Assembly: GCF_029873635.1 (NCBI RefSeq)
Contig: NC_080423.1
Span: 110,191,087-110,255,086 of the forward strand
DNA: 64,000 bases
From: Malania oleifera
Lineage: Eukaryota; Streptophyta; Magnoliopsida; Santalales; Ximeniaceae
Direction of reading: 5' to 3'
The position numbers and the translations under genes were made by a program. The notes beneath the pieces were generated by a model. It had not been told where the DNA came from. It did not search any database and saw only the letters and a program-made list of their open reading frames with translations. Shown here piece after piece: positions 12,873 to 25,266 of the stretch (within the stretch, counting starts at the first letter, position 1; each line of letters opens with the position of its first letter).

Positions 12873-13522
12873 CTAATAGAGACCGGACGAAGCAAATTAC
12901 TATAGTATAAATACTCTTATTCTTTTTTTTCTTTTTTTTTTTAAACTAGGATATACCCATTTTAGATTAGGTAATAGAAAAAAAAATTTGAAGGACGAAA
13001 ACCAGTAAGGGCGAGATGTTGGGTCTCGTGGTTGTTTACAATGTAAATATCATTTTAATTTTCTCTTTTCATGTTACTAGATTAAATGATAATATTTTTT
13101 ATAATTATTTAGTATAGAAATATAATATTTAATAGATTGGTTTGGCTCATTTAGCAAGTCTTTACCTTACCAATATTTGGTTAAATAATCAAACTTAATT
13201 TTATTCATAATTGGATTGACCCCCACATAAATAGTGTCCTACTTCTTAATTAAACTCCTCCAAAGTACAAAACCACATTTAGCACTCATTATTAATGAAA
13301 ACAATTATTGAGGATTTGAACATTCACTATGTGAGTAATATAGAATTTGTTAATTAATGCCTAAATGTAAATGCACATAATGCCAAAGTGAAGGAAGCAT
13401 ATTAAATGGGACTTCAAGCTTTGGAGTCTATTAAAGGCATGAGAGCATTAAAAAGAGTTTCATCTTAGTTTCAATTGAAGTGCATGAAGTTGGTGAAAAA
13501 ATGAAGGAGCAAAGGGTGTAAA

Positions 13523-13562
<40 letters not shown>
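13523..13562. repeat. (ATT)n microsatellite
   Basis: About 13 ATT units without interruption, in intergenic DNA. Confidence 0.95.
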
Positions 13563-13564
<2 letters not shown>

Positions 13565-14048
13565 GAAAACTTTAATTTAATTAAAGGGTTTGTTATTATT
13601 AATTATATTTGTGCAACAACTTAAAGAATATTTCATATTAGGTTTAAATAGTTACTTAATTTTATGGCGTAAAAATAAGTTTAATTAAATTATGGAAAAA
13701 ATTATAAATAGAAGTATCAATAATTAATAAATTTAACTTCTTCTTGACATTAATTAATTTATTACGTTAATTTTTATTTAGTCTTGAAGGTGTCAACTGT
13801 TTAGTTGAGATCAAATTTTAGTGTTTAGGTGGTTAGAGGTTAAGTGAAAAAGTAATTATGCTAGGTGATTAGTTGGGTTGGTGAAGAGGCCAATGCCTAA
13901 AGACAAAGTAAAGAAATATTCATGCATTCCTTCTTGCTTGCATTGTCTATTAGGCTTTAACCTAATCAAATATAGTTTGGGAGATAAAACCATAAGGCTA
14001 AAAGAGGGACAAAGCAAAAAAGACCTTATTTGAGTTTGGTCGAAATCT

Positions 14049-14404
14049 AGGGATGAGCATTCGGTCGATTAGGTTAAAAAATCTCATTAACCAAATCGAC
14101 TGTAATTTCATATTTAATTGAACTCAAAACTAACTAAACCAAATTTCGGTTAACCGATTTAATATTTTAATATATATATAATATAAAATATTTTAATATA
14201 TAGTATATATAATTATTTATTATTAATTTATACTAATTGGTTAATTCAATTAATTAAATTAACTGAACCAAAAAATCAAACCAAAAATCAAAAATCGAAA
14301 TTCAACGAAAATAAAAATTGAATGGAACCAAAAAAATTTTAACCGAACTGAACCGATCAAATTTACCCGATTAATTTGTCTTTAACTGCATTATGCTCAC
14401 CCCT
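14049..14404. mobile_element. MITE-like element with AGGGATGAGCATTCGGT end, family M2, copy 1
   Basis: Left end AGGGATGAGCATTCGGT and right end TGCTCACCCCT are inverted. Both arms hold CGGTTAACC/AACCGAA-type words around an AT-rich centre, giving a self-complementary element of about 355 bp. This type is common in plant genomes. GAAATC occurs just outside both ends and may be part of a target-site duplication. Confidence 0.65.
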
Positions 14405-15119
14405 GCTGAAATCGTTATATTTAATATTAAGTTATCACAAAGGGGGTATTGCAACTTATATGTTTATGAGATTATTAAAAAGGGGGACCAGACTTATGAA
14501 AAGCTTTAGAGGAAACAAAACTATAAAGCCCAATAAATCAAAATTGACAATACTTTATAGAAAATGGCCCGAACCATTATTTTAGAAATTTGACACCAAT
14601 GAATTGAAAACATCACCTAACATATGGTCCGGAATTATTATGCGTTCCATATTTCAATGGCAACCACTTTTTCACAATGATTATTAATTAATTTGTGGCA
14701 TAGATTCTTGTAATTAATGGGATTTTATGGCACACAAAGCCAACCAACAATTCATCTTGAGTTCTCATAAATTACTAAACTTAACTTCCAAGTGTAATAA
14801 TTGATTAAAATTTGTATAGAAGGAGTAGGACAAGTACAAGTTAATTAAACTACAAATAAAGTAAAAAAAAAACAGGTAAGGAAATGAATCCTATGCAATC
14901 TACCACCACGCTGTCCCTAATGAATGCAATGCATCCTTGGGCATAGAGAGATGGGCATTTGATGGTTTCATCAGACATGTAGGGCAACCTACCCTTAATG
15001 GGGAGGGTCCTTTTTTGACTTTTCAAATGGGAAAAAATTAAGGCATGGAAAATATTTTTTAATATTTATTTTTAAAAGGAAATTAATTAATTTTTATTTT
15101 TATGATATTTATATAAATT

Positions 15120-15453
15120 AAGGGATGAAATATACTTATCTTTCTTAAGATTTGATAAAAAAACACAGATTTTTTCTCAGATTTTAAAAATTTTATTGAT
15201 CTCCTCTGAGATTTTAAGAAAATCATAAAAGATTTGTTAAAAAGACAAGACCCCTTTTCTCCTTAGAAGACACTTTTTTTTTTGGTAAAATATAACAAGT
15301 GGTTTGTGTATTTTTGGCAAATATCAGGAGAGATTTATGAAATTCTTGATAATCTCAGAGGAGGTTTTTAGAATTTTTGAAACTTTGTTGGAAGTTAGTA
15401 TCTTTTTGACAAATCTCATGGGAGGTTACTCAGGTTAGTGTCTTTTGCCCTAA
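15120..15453. mobile_element. Fold-back MITE-like element, family M1, copy 2
   Basis: Right end GGTTAGTGTCTTTTGCCCTA; left end AAGGGATGAAATATACTTATC is a weaker inverted match. CTCCTCTGAGATTTT occurs in the left arm and AATCTCAGAGGAGG in the right arm. Length is close to the other copies (about 330 bp). Confidence 0.55.
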
Positions 15454-16430
15454 ATTAAATGAATAAGAATAAATAGTTTTGACACTATTTGTTTTGTAAA
15501 AAAAAATTTATTTTATTTTTAAAAATAATCATAAAAAAGTTACATTATTTTTAAAAATTTTAAATGTTTATAGAAGTTTTGAAAAATATCTTCTCACTAT
15601 TTAAAAAAAAAAAAAATTCAACTCTTATTTGTGTACGGAAGTATGAAATTCAAATTTTGAACTTTAATTTGTCCGAATTATATGTGGAGTTTCTTCTGAA
15701 CTCATACCAATTCCAATTCAGACCCAAAAATTTATGAATCCAAATATTATCATGTATAAATTTTGAAAAATTGAAGAATAAATTATCTTTTTGTGATTAT
15801 TTTAAAGTTTAGAAGTAAAAAGTACACAGAATTACACATTTATTTTTTAATTTCTATTTTTAATTCAAATTTTAAAAATTTTAAAATTATATATATATAT
15901 AAAAATTTTTGGCTTAAAATTTTCTCAATCCCTCAAGGTTCTGCCTGTCTGATTTTGGGTCTTTACTCTGCACAGACCTTATGGTTGTGCCTTATCCACA
16001 TTAACACTCTGCACCAATTGGGTCCTTCCACCTTTCAATCCATTCCCCACTCCAACATAAAATAAATAAATAAATAAAATTATTATTTATTTAGTTGTAT
16101 ATATTTTTTAAAAAATATTTTTTTATTATTATATCATTTTATTTAGTAGAGGAAATAAATAATGAAAGGGAATATTTGGGTATTCAAAAAACCAGACAAA
16201 AAACCCCCATTAAATAATATCGGTAAAAAAGGGATTTTTTTTTTAATTAGTAGTATAAATAATGGAGAGACTTAGTCGATAATAACGGCAAAATACATTC
16301 ACACATAAAGAAATTTCAAAAATATACAACTGAATGAAAAGCAAGATTAGAGATTTTGAAAATTATGTTTGAAGGTTTGCAAATCACTATTTCGCATAAA
16401 TTTAAATGAAAAAATATTTAAATGGACTTT

Positions 16431-16721
16431 TAGGGTCTATTTGGATCAAGAATTCTGTTTGCGGGGGGTGGAAAGAAAAGAAAAATAAGAATGAAATTTT
16501 TTTTTCCTTGTATTTTATTTTATATAAAAAAATATTTTAATATGATTAAAAACTTTAAAAAAAAATAAATATTAATGATGTGTAAAATTAAAATTTTGTT
16601 CAAAGATTTAATATTTTTTTTATTTTGTTTTCTACTTTGACAACCAAACATGAAGATATAAATTCTTTAATATTTTTCATTTATTTCTCTTATATTTTCC
16701 TAATTCCAAACGGGATCTTAA
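16431..16721. mobile_element. MITE-like element with TAGGGTCTATTTGG end
   Basis: Left end TAGGGTCTATTTGGATCAA and right end AATTCCAAACGGGATCTTA are inverted repeats with a few mismatches. The interior is AT-rich and non-coding. A related, inverted stretch lies at about 16930-17160. Confidence 0.45.
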
Positions 16722-17929
16722 TGTTTGTAAGAAACTGAATTCAAGAGATATGAGTTGAAAGCTTCTCAAAATTTGTCTTTTCTAAAAAAAAAAATATTTG
16801 GGCATATTTTTAAATGATTGAACAATAAGAATTAATCTTTATGAATTGAGGCAATGTCCACATCGATATTTATTCAAATACAAATTTAATTTCTTACTTT
16901 CTATTTGTAAGTTGAAAAATATTACAGAAAGGAATATAAAATATTAAGGAACTCACATTTTCATGCTTGATTATCGAGAAAAGTAAAAAAATAAAATAAA
17001 AAGCATACTAAATTCATGATCAAAATTTTATTTTTTTACATCATTAACATTTAATTTTTCTGAATTTTTAATTATATAAAAATAATATTTTATTTTAAAT
17101 AAATTTTAATATAAAATAAAAATAATTTTTTTCCGTTCCGTTCCTTTTTGGAAATAAATTTTTTAATAATGAATTGAATTTTTTAATTTTGATTCAAAGA
17201 TTTATCCCGTCGTGCCTTTTAAATTCTTTTTTTAATAAAAAAATTTAAGGAAAAAAGAGAAATTATTGTGTACAATTCAAAGAATTGACCCATGCAATTA
17301 ATTTCAGAATTGATGCAATGTGTGCAGGTCGCTTTCCATTGACCATTGCTGTCCAATTTTGACAAAAATCAGTATTTAATTTATTCATTCAATGATAAAG
17401 ACATCAATTTGGCATGGACCACACCAAAATAAAATACAATACTTGTATTTAGATAATGATGCAGACATTTATTAATTAATTAATTTCCTAAGTCTTTTCA
17501 TGAAAAAATTATTGGGTTTTAACCTTTTAAATTAATTATATCAAATAAAAACATGCAAAAAATATTAATTTAGAAAAAAACAATCATATTCAATTTGCTT
17601 ATAGATAATTAAAATAAATTAAAATAATTTTTCTGGTTTAAAATTATATATAATATTTATTGGTACTATCTTGTGGCCATAAATTTGAGCCTCTCCCGTT
17701 ATAACATTTTTCTTCAATTTTTTTTTAAAACTTGCATCCGACCTCGAATGACGTTAATTATAGCAGTGAATGCTTGTTAAAGAAATTAAATTGACCATGA
17801 CGGGACGTGTCCATTAGGCAATTTTTTTTATTAAATTGATTATTTCTTTATGTTTTAATTTTTGTTTATCTTTATGATGTAGTGAAATTCTTTTTCGTGG
17901 CATTTATTATTGAGAGCACAAAGAATTAT

Positions 17930-18155
17930 AACGTTAGATTATTATTTTACCTGAAAGATTAAGTTATTATGTTGTGAACAAACCATGTATATCAAACTTT
18001 AACACTTCCCACATGTGTAGCCTAACAGCACGTGGAGAGAGGTTCTAGTTCCTCCTGAAAACCGACTTTGATATCATGTTAGATTATCACTTTATCTAAA
18101 AGCTTGAGTTATTATGTTGTGAGTTAACAATGTATACCAAGCTTTAACATATAGT
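17930..18155. repeat. Tandem duplication, unit about 75 bp, spacing about 145 bp
   Basis: TTAGATTATTATTTTACCTG...AAGTTATTATGTTGTGA...CAAACTTTAACA returns as TTAGATTATCACTTTATCTA...GAGTTATTATGTTGTGA...CAAGCTTTAACA. GATATCATGTTAG between them resembles sequence near copia primer-binding sites, so it may be an LTR remnant. Confidence 0.5.
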
Positions 18156-19719
18156 ATGTTGGTTAGAAAATTTAATTAAAGTAATAATATTTTTTAATTG
18201 AAATTTAGCATTTATATAGGAATATCTCAAAAAATTTAAAAGAAGTTATATGTTAGTGGTACGGTATTTTTTATTATTCGTCGATTAGTTATGGAAGAGT
18301 TGAGGACCTACTTAGTTGCGGAAAGTAATTTTTTTTAGCTTAAAATTTTAAATTATTATAAAATTTTCACATTGCTTCTTAATTTTCAAATGCCTATGTA
18401 AGAAATTTGAAAACATTTTTTTTATCCTCTTGCAAGGTCTCCGTACGTAACTAAAACTTCAAAAACAAGGAAATATTTTTGTAGTTCTTTGAAAATTTTG
18501 AAATAAAAAATAAATAAATTTCATTACTAAATTTGACTTAACAATTTTTTTGCATACGAGTGTTTGAGCATCGATTATATGGGTGCAAGTCTTATTGTAT
18601 ACATATTATTTAATCTCAAAATAAATAAATAAAAATTTTAGTACTTTTGAACCATTACAAATGTAAACATAAATGATTTTAAGTGATCACATGCTCCTTA
18701 AAATATTTTTTTCTTATTTGTATATTAACCATGAATTTTTTTTTTTTTTAATTCTGAATGTTAACAGGACCCTTTTTGAAATATAATGATCCAAAATTAC
18801 CTTTTAAAAATAATTAAAAATAGACGTCAAGATAGAAAAAAATAAAAGTAATTTATAAGACGCTACTCTAACTTCTAAGTACATAGAGAATAAAAAAGAC
18901 CATGTTAGTTTAAATGACTTAGAATAATCTAAACGACATCATTTCAATCAAACTTTAGAATAAAAGAGCAAATAAAAAATGAAGATTTTAGAAATAATTT
19001 CTATGAATAATTTTTTTTTTGGATCAACAACTTTTATAACATTCAAAAAACACCCTTAATTGAATCGATTCAATGAGCATTTTTTTGTTTTCCAAACAAG
19101 GTGGAAGGGCTTGGACCTCTCGAGTGCATAGGGTAGACGACAAGCGAAAGGGGAGGTTTGGGTAAATAGGTGCCTCCTACTACTATTCTTTTGTGAGAAA
19201 TACCTTTCTTCTTTAACATTTGATAATCTTCAAAAACAAAATTCAAACAATAATGCAATCTTTTCTAGTTAAATTATAAGAATTGAACTATTTACCAATA
19301 TGAAATATTTGGAAAGAAATTATTTCTTCATCCGAGATTACTTAATCAGCTATACAAGTAAGAGTATCATTTTGGTGTGTGTACCTCAATGATGTAACTC
19401 TTGTACCGCTTTATCAAATTCAAACATTAATAGAACATCCTGTGATTTGTAGATTTAAATCTTACATGAAAAATTCGCTTGTTACACTTTTTTTTGTTTC
19501 AAAATTTTAATTATTATCGAGTCGTGGAATTCGTCTACAATGTGATCCACACTGACAAATCTATATTTGAATATTAACGCAAATTCTAGTTTAGAACGCA
19601 ATTCAATATTTCTCTGCAAGCATAAGGTGTATGGATTCAAAAAATAAAAATAAAAATAAAAAACTTAAGATTTTCAAGATTGGGATGACTGCTTTTGTTT
19701 TTTATATAACACAAAATGA

Positions 19720-20340
19720 TCCCAATGTTGACTTATAAAAGACTAAAAGAGAAAGAACTTGCATCGAGGATTGAGGGATAAAGCGAGTTTAGTAGTAATA
19801 ATATAACATCCAAATCAATTCAACCCACTAAATACTCACAAGCCAAACCATAACTCCCACAGTCCCAATAATTTCACATTTGTAAAGGAATCAATGAGGG
19901 TATCCCTCAAACGCCTATAAAAAGGACTCCATAAGAAAGATTAAGGTATCTCATTTTGACATGTATTTTTACTCTTGCAATAATTCAATCCTTTCATATT
20001 CCCTAACTTAGGTATTGGAGTGATTCCCCGGAATATGCTCTGAGTCCTTCAAGTCTCCTTTTCCTAATAATTTCACATTTGTAAAGGAATCAAGTGAATG
20101 TTCACTTTGTGTTTCCCTAGACTTTAGCTTGAATTAGCTTTAGTTTCATTATTCTTTGCACATTTCGGTGTTGCTTGAGCTTCTTTAAGATCTCTTTGAA
20201 CTATGAATATGTCTTTAAGACCTTAGTGATCTTTAGAAAGTTCTTTTGAATCTTGACTTTTTGAAGTTCCTAAAATATCATCACTTGAACACAAACACGT
20301 TAAACTTTTCCTTTATTTATTACCATCAAAACAAGATGTG
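19720..20340. repeat. Possible LTR-like fragment with a repeated 28-bp word
   Basis: An identical 28-bp word (starting AATAATTTCACATTTGTAAA) occurs at 19867-19894 and 20066-20093. Between them is a TATA-like CCTATAAAAAGGACTCC (19913-19929). No coding content or paired end was found. Confidence 0.3.
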
Positions 20341-22842
20341 AAAGTCTTGTTAGGCCAACAGAGTCTTAAAATTTAAGACTTTGGAAGGTAGTCTATTAAG
20401 CAAATATACAGCGGTAGTCACCGCATCAATCCAGTATTGAGGCGGCACATGAGCTCCATGTAGTAAAGCTCGTGTAGTTTCAAGAATATGGCAGTTCTTC
20501 TGCTCAGCTACGCCATTCTGCAGAGGAGTACGAGGACACGTTGTCTCATGAATGAGTCCATGGTGTTCGAAATAGGTGCAAAAGCATTGCTTAACATACT
20601 CACCACCATTATCCGAGCAAAGAATGCGTAGCTGGGCTGAAAACTGAGTTTGGATCATTGCATGAAATGATTGAAATATGTGTAACACTTCATCTTTATG
20701 TGTCATCAAGTAAAGCCAAGTCATGCAAGTACAGTCGTCTACAAAAATTACAAACCAACGAACACTAGATCCAATAGAAATAGGAGAAGGGCCCCACAGA
20801 TCATAATGAACTAAAGCAAAAGGAATCGTGCTTTTCTTCATACTTAGCGGATATGAAGTACAATGACTTTTTGCTAAAATGCAAGCATTACATTGAAGGT
20901 CAAATAACACCACATTAGGGAAAAGATCAGGTAATAAATGTTTCAAATAACTAAAATTTGGATGCCCCAGACGTCGATGCCATAGTTAAATTTGTCGTTC
21001 CTTCCCATCACTCTGTATATGATGAGCATGACCCACGCTAACGTCTTCCATGTAGTAAAGACCCCCCTTTTTAGTACCACGCCCGATTATCTCCTTAGTG
21101 AGAATATTCTGAAGAAGACAAAATGTAGGATAAAATAGGACAGCAGAATTTAATTCTGTAGTAATTTGACTAACAAACAGTAATTGATGCGAAAGTGATG
21201 GTACAAGTAACGTATTTGATAATTGGAGGGAAGGAGACAGAGACACAGATCCGGCCCCTGTTACCAAAGAGACACCCCCATTAGCATTTGCAACACTAGT
21301 GCATCATGGTGGAGATGTCCTAGTAAAATCGGTAACTGCAAAAGTCATGTGGTTTGTGGCTCCGGAGTCAAGTAGCCACATAATACTATCAGCATTTTGA
21401 CGAGAATTAAATAAAATAGTACTAGAAGTGCCAAGATTGTCGGTGTCCTCCATTGAGAAAACCAAAAAAACCAGGTAGCAACTAGCAAGTGCAAATAGAA
21501 AAGTTCTTAGATTTCAAGCGCATGAACAAAAATTGCAAACCTCCTATAACGAATCAGCTCAAGATTTGATCAGGCATCCACAAAAAAAATCCTCAGTATG
21601 AACTGCAAGCAAACATCGAAAAAAGCAAAACATGAAAACATAAGAAACTCTGAAATCATTTCCGTGTGGTATGGCAAGGATGGCCACGGGCACGATTCAA
21701 AAACCGGCGTTAAGGGGCTGGTCGAGATTTTGCACGAATCTGGGATCACGGCCGAGAAGCTGGTTTAGCCGAACCACAGGTGTAGGGGTGTGGCCGAGAT
21801 GCAGGGTCGTGCAGAGGGGTGTTTTTTCACAAGATCAAGAGAAAGTCATGTAATCAGATTAACAGTAAACAAATCAGATCAGTTCAGGCGAACCAAGTTG
21901 TTGGAATTAGTGTATTCTCAAGAGGGGGGTGAATTGGGTATTTAAAGTTTATTTCTAGGTTTAGCTAATTCAAGAACAGCATTTTACAACCTAAGATCTT
22001 TCTATATACACAAACCCAAATGCGCAAATAATATGCAGAAATTAAATCATGCGCTATAACATACACGTGCAAGAAAGATAAAGTGCTGAGAATATAAAGT
22101 ATACGCACAATATATTATTAGGGTTTGACCAACTGTGCCTATGTCCCTGCCTCTAGCTCGCAAGTCCGGGGATTCCACTAAAAGCGCACTTAACGGGTGG
22201 AGCGGCACTGGTTACACTTAGGTCAATTCAAGGGGCTGACCTCAACTAACGCACCTTACTAAGATGGTGCACTTAGCTTTCCTAACTGGGTTTAAGTCAG
22301 TCCGAGACTATTCAACAGGGCTAGTCTCCCTCTTCAGGCTCGTGCCTGGAATACAACAAATTTGAAATACAATTTTTGCGTACAAGGAAATGTTTCTTAC
22401 ACTAAGCAGATTTGCACCAATATGCTCAATCAAATAATGCACTCACATATAATAGGATATTAAGCTCAAGTGAGATTTTGTTAACTCAAGGGTTAACTCT
22501 TAATCAAATGTAAATCAATGTATATGTGTGAAAGTGAGACTTTTGATATCAAGCTAATATGCTTCTTGTGGGAACAATAAAATAGTCTCTACAACCCTAA
22601 ATAGATATCATAAAAATATTTCTCAAATATTAAGTACAGTAGATAATAGGGTTTATAAGCTTGCTATAGATGTTATAGTCAAAGCACAAATCAAACTTAT
22701 GATAGTTACAATGAGGATGCAAGATCTTAAGCCACACAAGAGTTTTTCCCAATCAAATATTTATGAAAGAAATATTATGGGAAAAACCTTAACTAGCTTT
22801 GCAAAAATCAACACGTAATCAAATAAAACTAGGGAGAGTTTA

Positions 22843-23131
22843 TGTGACAACCCGAATAAAAATGGAATTTGAATAATTAAGAGGGAGAGAAATAGAAACA
22901 GAAATAGAAGGAGGCTGTAGACTTCGTCAACGAACACAGGGCTTCATCGACAAAGAAATACCGAGAGGGGTTTTGGTGCCGACTGAATTTCGTCGACGAA
23001 ATTAATAAGAATTCGTCGACAAAGGATGGGCTCGTCGACGAAGGACGGGCTCATTGACAAAATCTCTCGTCTATAAATATGTAAAAATCTGATTTTTATT
23101 CACTTTTAATGCTCCACTCTCTCTCCCCTTC

Positions 23132-23179
<48 letters not shown>

Positions 23180-24892
23180 AATTTTGGGCTAGTTTTATGC
23201 CAAATCGAAGATCTGAGGCTACCACAACGCTCCTGGTGAAGTTCTCTACAAGTTTTCCGGAGCGGATCGTTGGGGAAACGAAGTTAGAAATCATCCCTAA
23301 GTTGAGGTAAGGTTTTATCAGCCAAATTTGGTTTTTTGGTAGTTATAGGAAATGATGTACGCATGAAAATACTAAAGTTTAATACTGGAAATTTTCAGTT
23401 TCAGGGTATTGACTAGGAAATCCTACGAGGGTCAAGTTAGGAAATTTTAGGGGCTTTCTCAGTAGTCAGGTAAGGGAATAAACTAAAGCAATTATTTTCC
23501 ATGCAAGTTAATATTAATTATGAGCACATTTATTTTTAGATAAGCATATGTTATATTTGTTTATCACTTATGAAATGTATGTTTGGAAAATACTACTATT
23601 ATGACTAAAATGAATATGTATGTACGAGATGTCAGAAATGAATATTTTAGAATATGAAGTATGACTTTAAACAACACATGTGTGGCATGAACATTATTTT
23701 TATGTGAAGTGAATCATGATATGAATGATTTTACATGTAAAGCATATTTTTAGGTATTTTGAAAAGACGAGTTATGTTATATTGAGTTTGATGAATATAT
23801 GATAAATGAGTTTTTTTTTAGAATGTAAATACCTGAAATGATTTTGGCACGAGGCCGTATTTATGTTATCGGCGTAAGGCCGTATTTACTATGATTTCGG
23901 CACGAGGCCGTATTTACTATAGTTTTGGCACGAGACCATATATATGATTTCGGTGCGAGGGCATATTTATAAAATGTTCGGCACGAGGTCGTATTTATGA
24001 AATTATGTACTATATGTTATTAGAACCCGGATGTTAGTTTAGTACAGTTCAGGAGCTCGGTACCGTAGCTATATGTGTAGATCAGATATCTACTTTAGAT
24101 TAGTGCTAACCATCCCACGAGGGGATGGGAGATGGATAGTCGATGTGGCTTTCAGTAGAGTGTGGACGTCCACCTGGCAGTCCGAACCAGGGTGTGGCGG
24201 GCTCATTGTACTTACAAACATATTTAACTCGGCAGTGGTCGGCCAGCCATTGTCGGGTCCCGCCTTCGGGCTGCACAACCCGTCATGGGGGGTAATACAT
24301 GACACCAGTTAGCTATTCATCCTGGGTATGTTTTCAGTATTTTCAGTATTATCAGTATAACAGAAGCATTACTTATGATATGATTTACTAGTAAATATGA
24401 AAGTTTATGATGATTTATTATATGACGATGAATGTCTACAGAAATATGAAATGTACTGTATATGTATAATTGCATTAAATGTTCATGTTATCACACAACT
24501 GTGTTTAGTTTATTTTCCCTTACTGAGAAGTGTCTCACCCCCAAACTTAATTAATTTTTCAGGAAACTCAGAGAAATTGGCGGGTCAAGGCCGCCGTTGA
24601 GTAAGTGGAGCTTCCCTACTAGAAGGGTAAACTTTGTACTAAGATCAGTAGATTTTTATTGTATGATCCTAGGGTCATTTTTATATTGTGATGGTTGTAT
24701 ATAAGTACAGTATTTGGAGATGTAGTAAACTTTGGTGTTATGCTTCTGATGTTAAGTTTTATGGATGGATGATTTAAATTTTATGTTACTGCTGCTTAGG
24801 TTTCCGCTGTGATTGACAGGTGTCCCCATTACCCACGGGTTCAGGATGACCATCTTTATTTATTATGTTATATTTTATTGAGGGTCGTTACA
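22843..24892 (+). mobile_element. Solo LTR, TGTAACG-type Ty3/gypsy family (probable Tekay-like)
   Basis: Copy A1. Starts TGTGACAACCCG, ends GGGTCGTTACA, flanked by an exact 5-bp duplication GTTTA (22838-22842 and 24893-24897). Inside are TTCGTCGACGAA-type palindromes (22920-23060), a TATA-like box (23072-23078), a CT tract (about 23107-23176), intron-border-like blocks, a minisatellite of GGCACGAGGCCGTATTTA units (23843-24000) and the conserved ACTGAGAAGTGTCTCACCC block (about 24520). It is 2050 bp and non-coding. The lineage name is an inference from LTR ends and length. Confidence 0.75.
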
Positions 24893-25266
24893 GTTTAGCC
24901 TATGCAAAGAGTATAAAGAATACTACCTTCCTTCAAGATAAATAATTAGATGAGTATGAGAGGTAGATTTTTGCAATAAGATTGAGGAGAATTGAAAATA
25001 TAGAGACTTGGACAAAAAATATTTTCAGAGAATTTTTCCTAATCTCAAATCCTAATTCGTGCTTAATTTTAGCAAATAAGGGGCTACATATAGATATAGG
25101 AGAAAATATAGCCTTTAGGGATACGTTGGGTATTTTTTAAAAAGATTAAGTGAGTTTAATAACAATTAACCCAATTTAAATGTTTTAACCGCGGTAAAAA
25201 TAATATGGCAACCCGAAAGCACCGGTCGACTGAAGCAAGGTTCGGTTGACTGAGTTGTGCACGTTC

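Larger units (their letters stand above)
11905..20352. other. Intergenic, very AT-rich, no gene seen
   Basis: About 8.4 kb without a convincing coding region. It contains MITE-like elements (12549-12872, 14049-14404, 15120-15453, 16431-16721), microsatellites, a tandem duplication (17930-18155) and a possible LTR-like fragment near 19720-20340. The ORFs here (for example 15793-16065) are short, AT-biased and have no motifs. Confidence 0.6.

Noticed and set aside
22843-24892. DNA transposon with inverted ends TGTAACGACC/GGTCGTTACA
   Set aside because: The short inverted ends also fit LTR termini (TG...CA); 5-bp duplications, TATA and CT leader, and the primer-binding-like site beside copy D favour LTRs.
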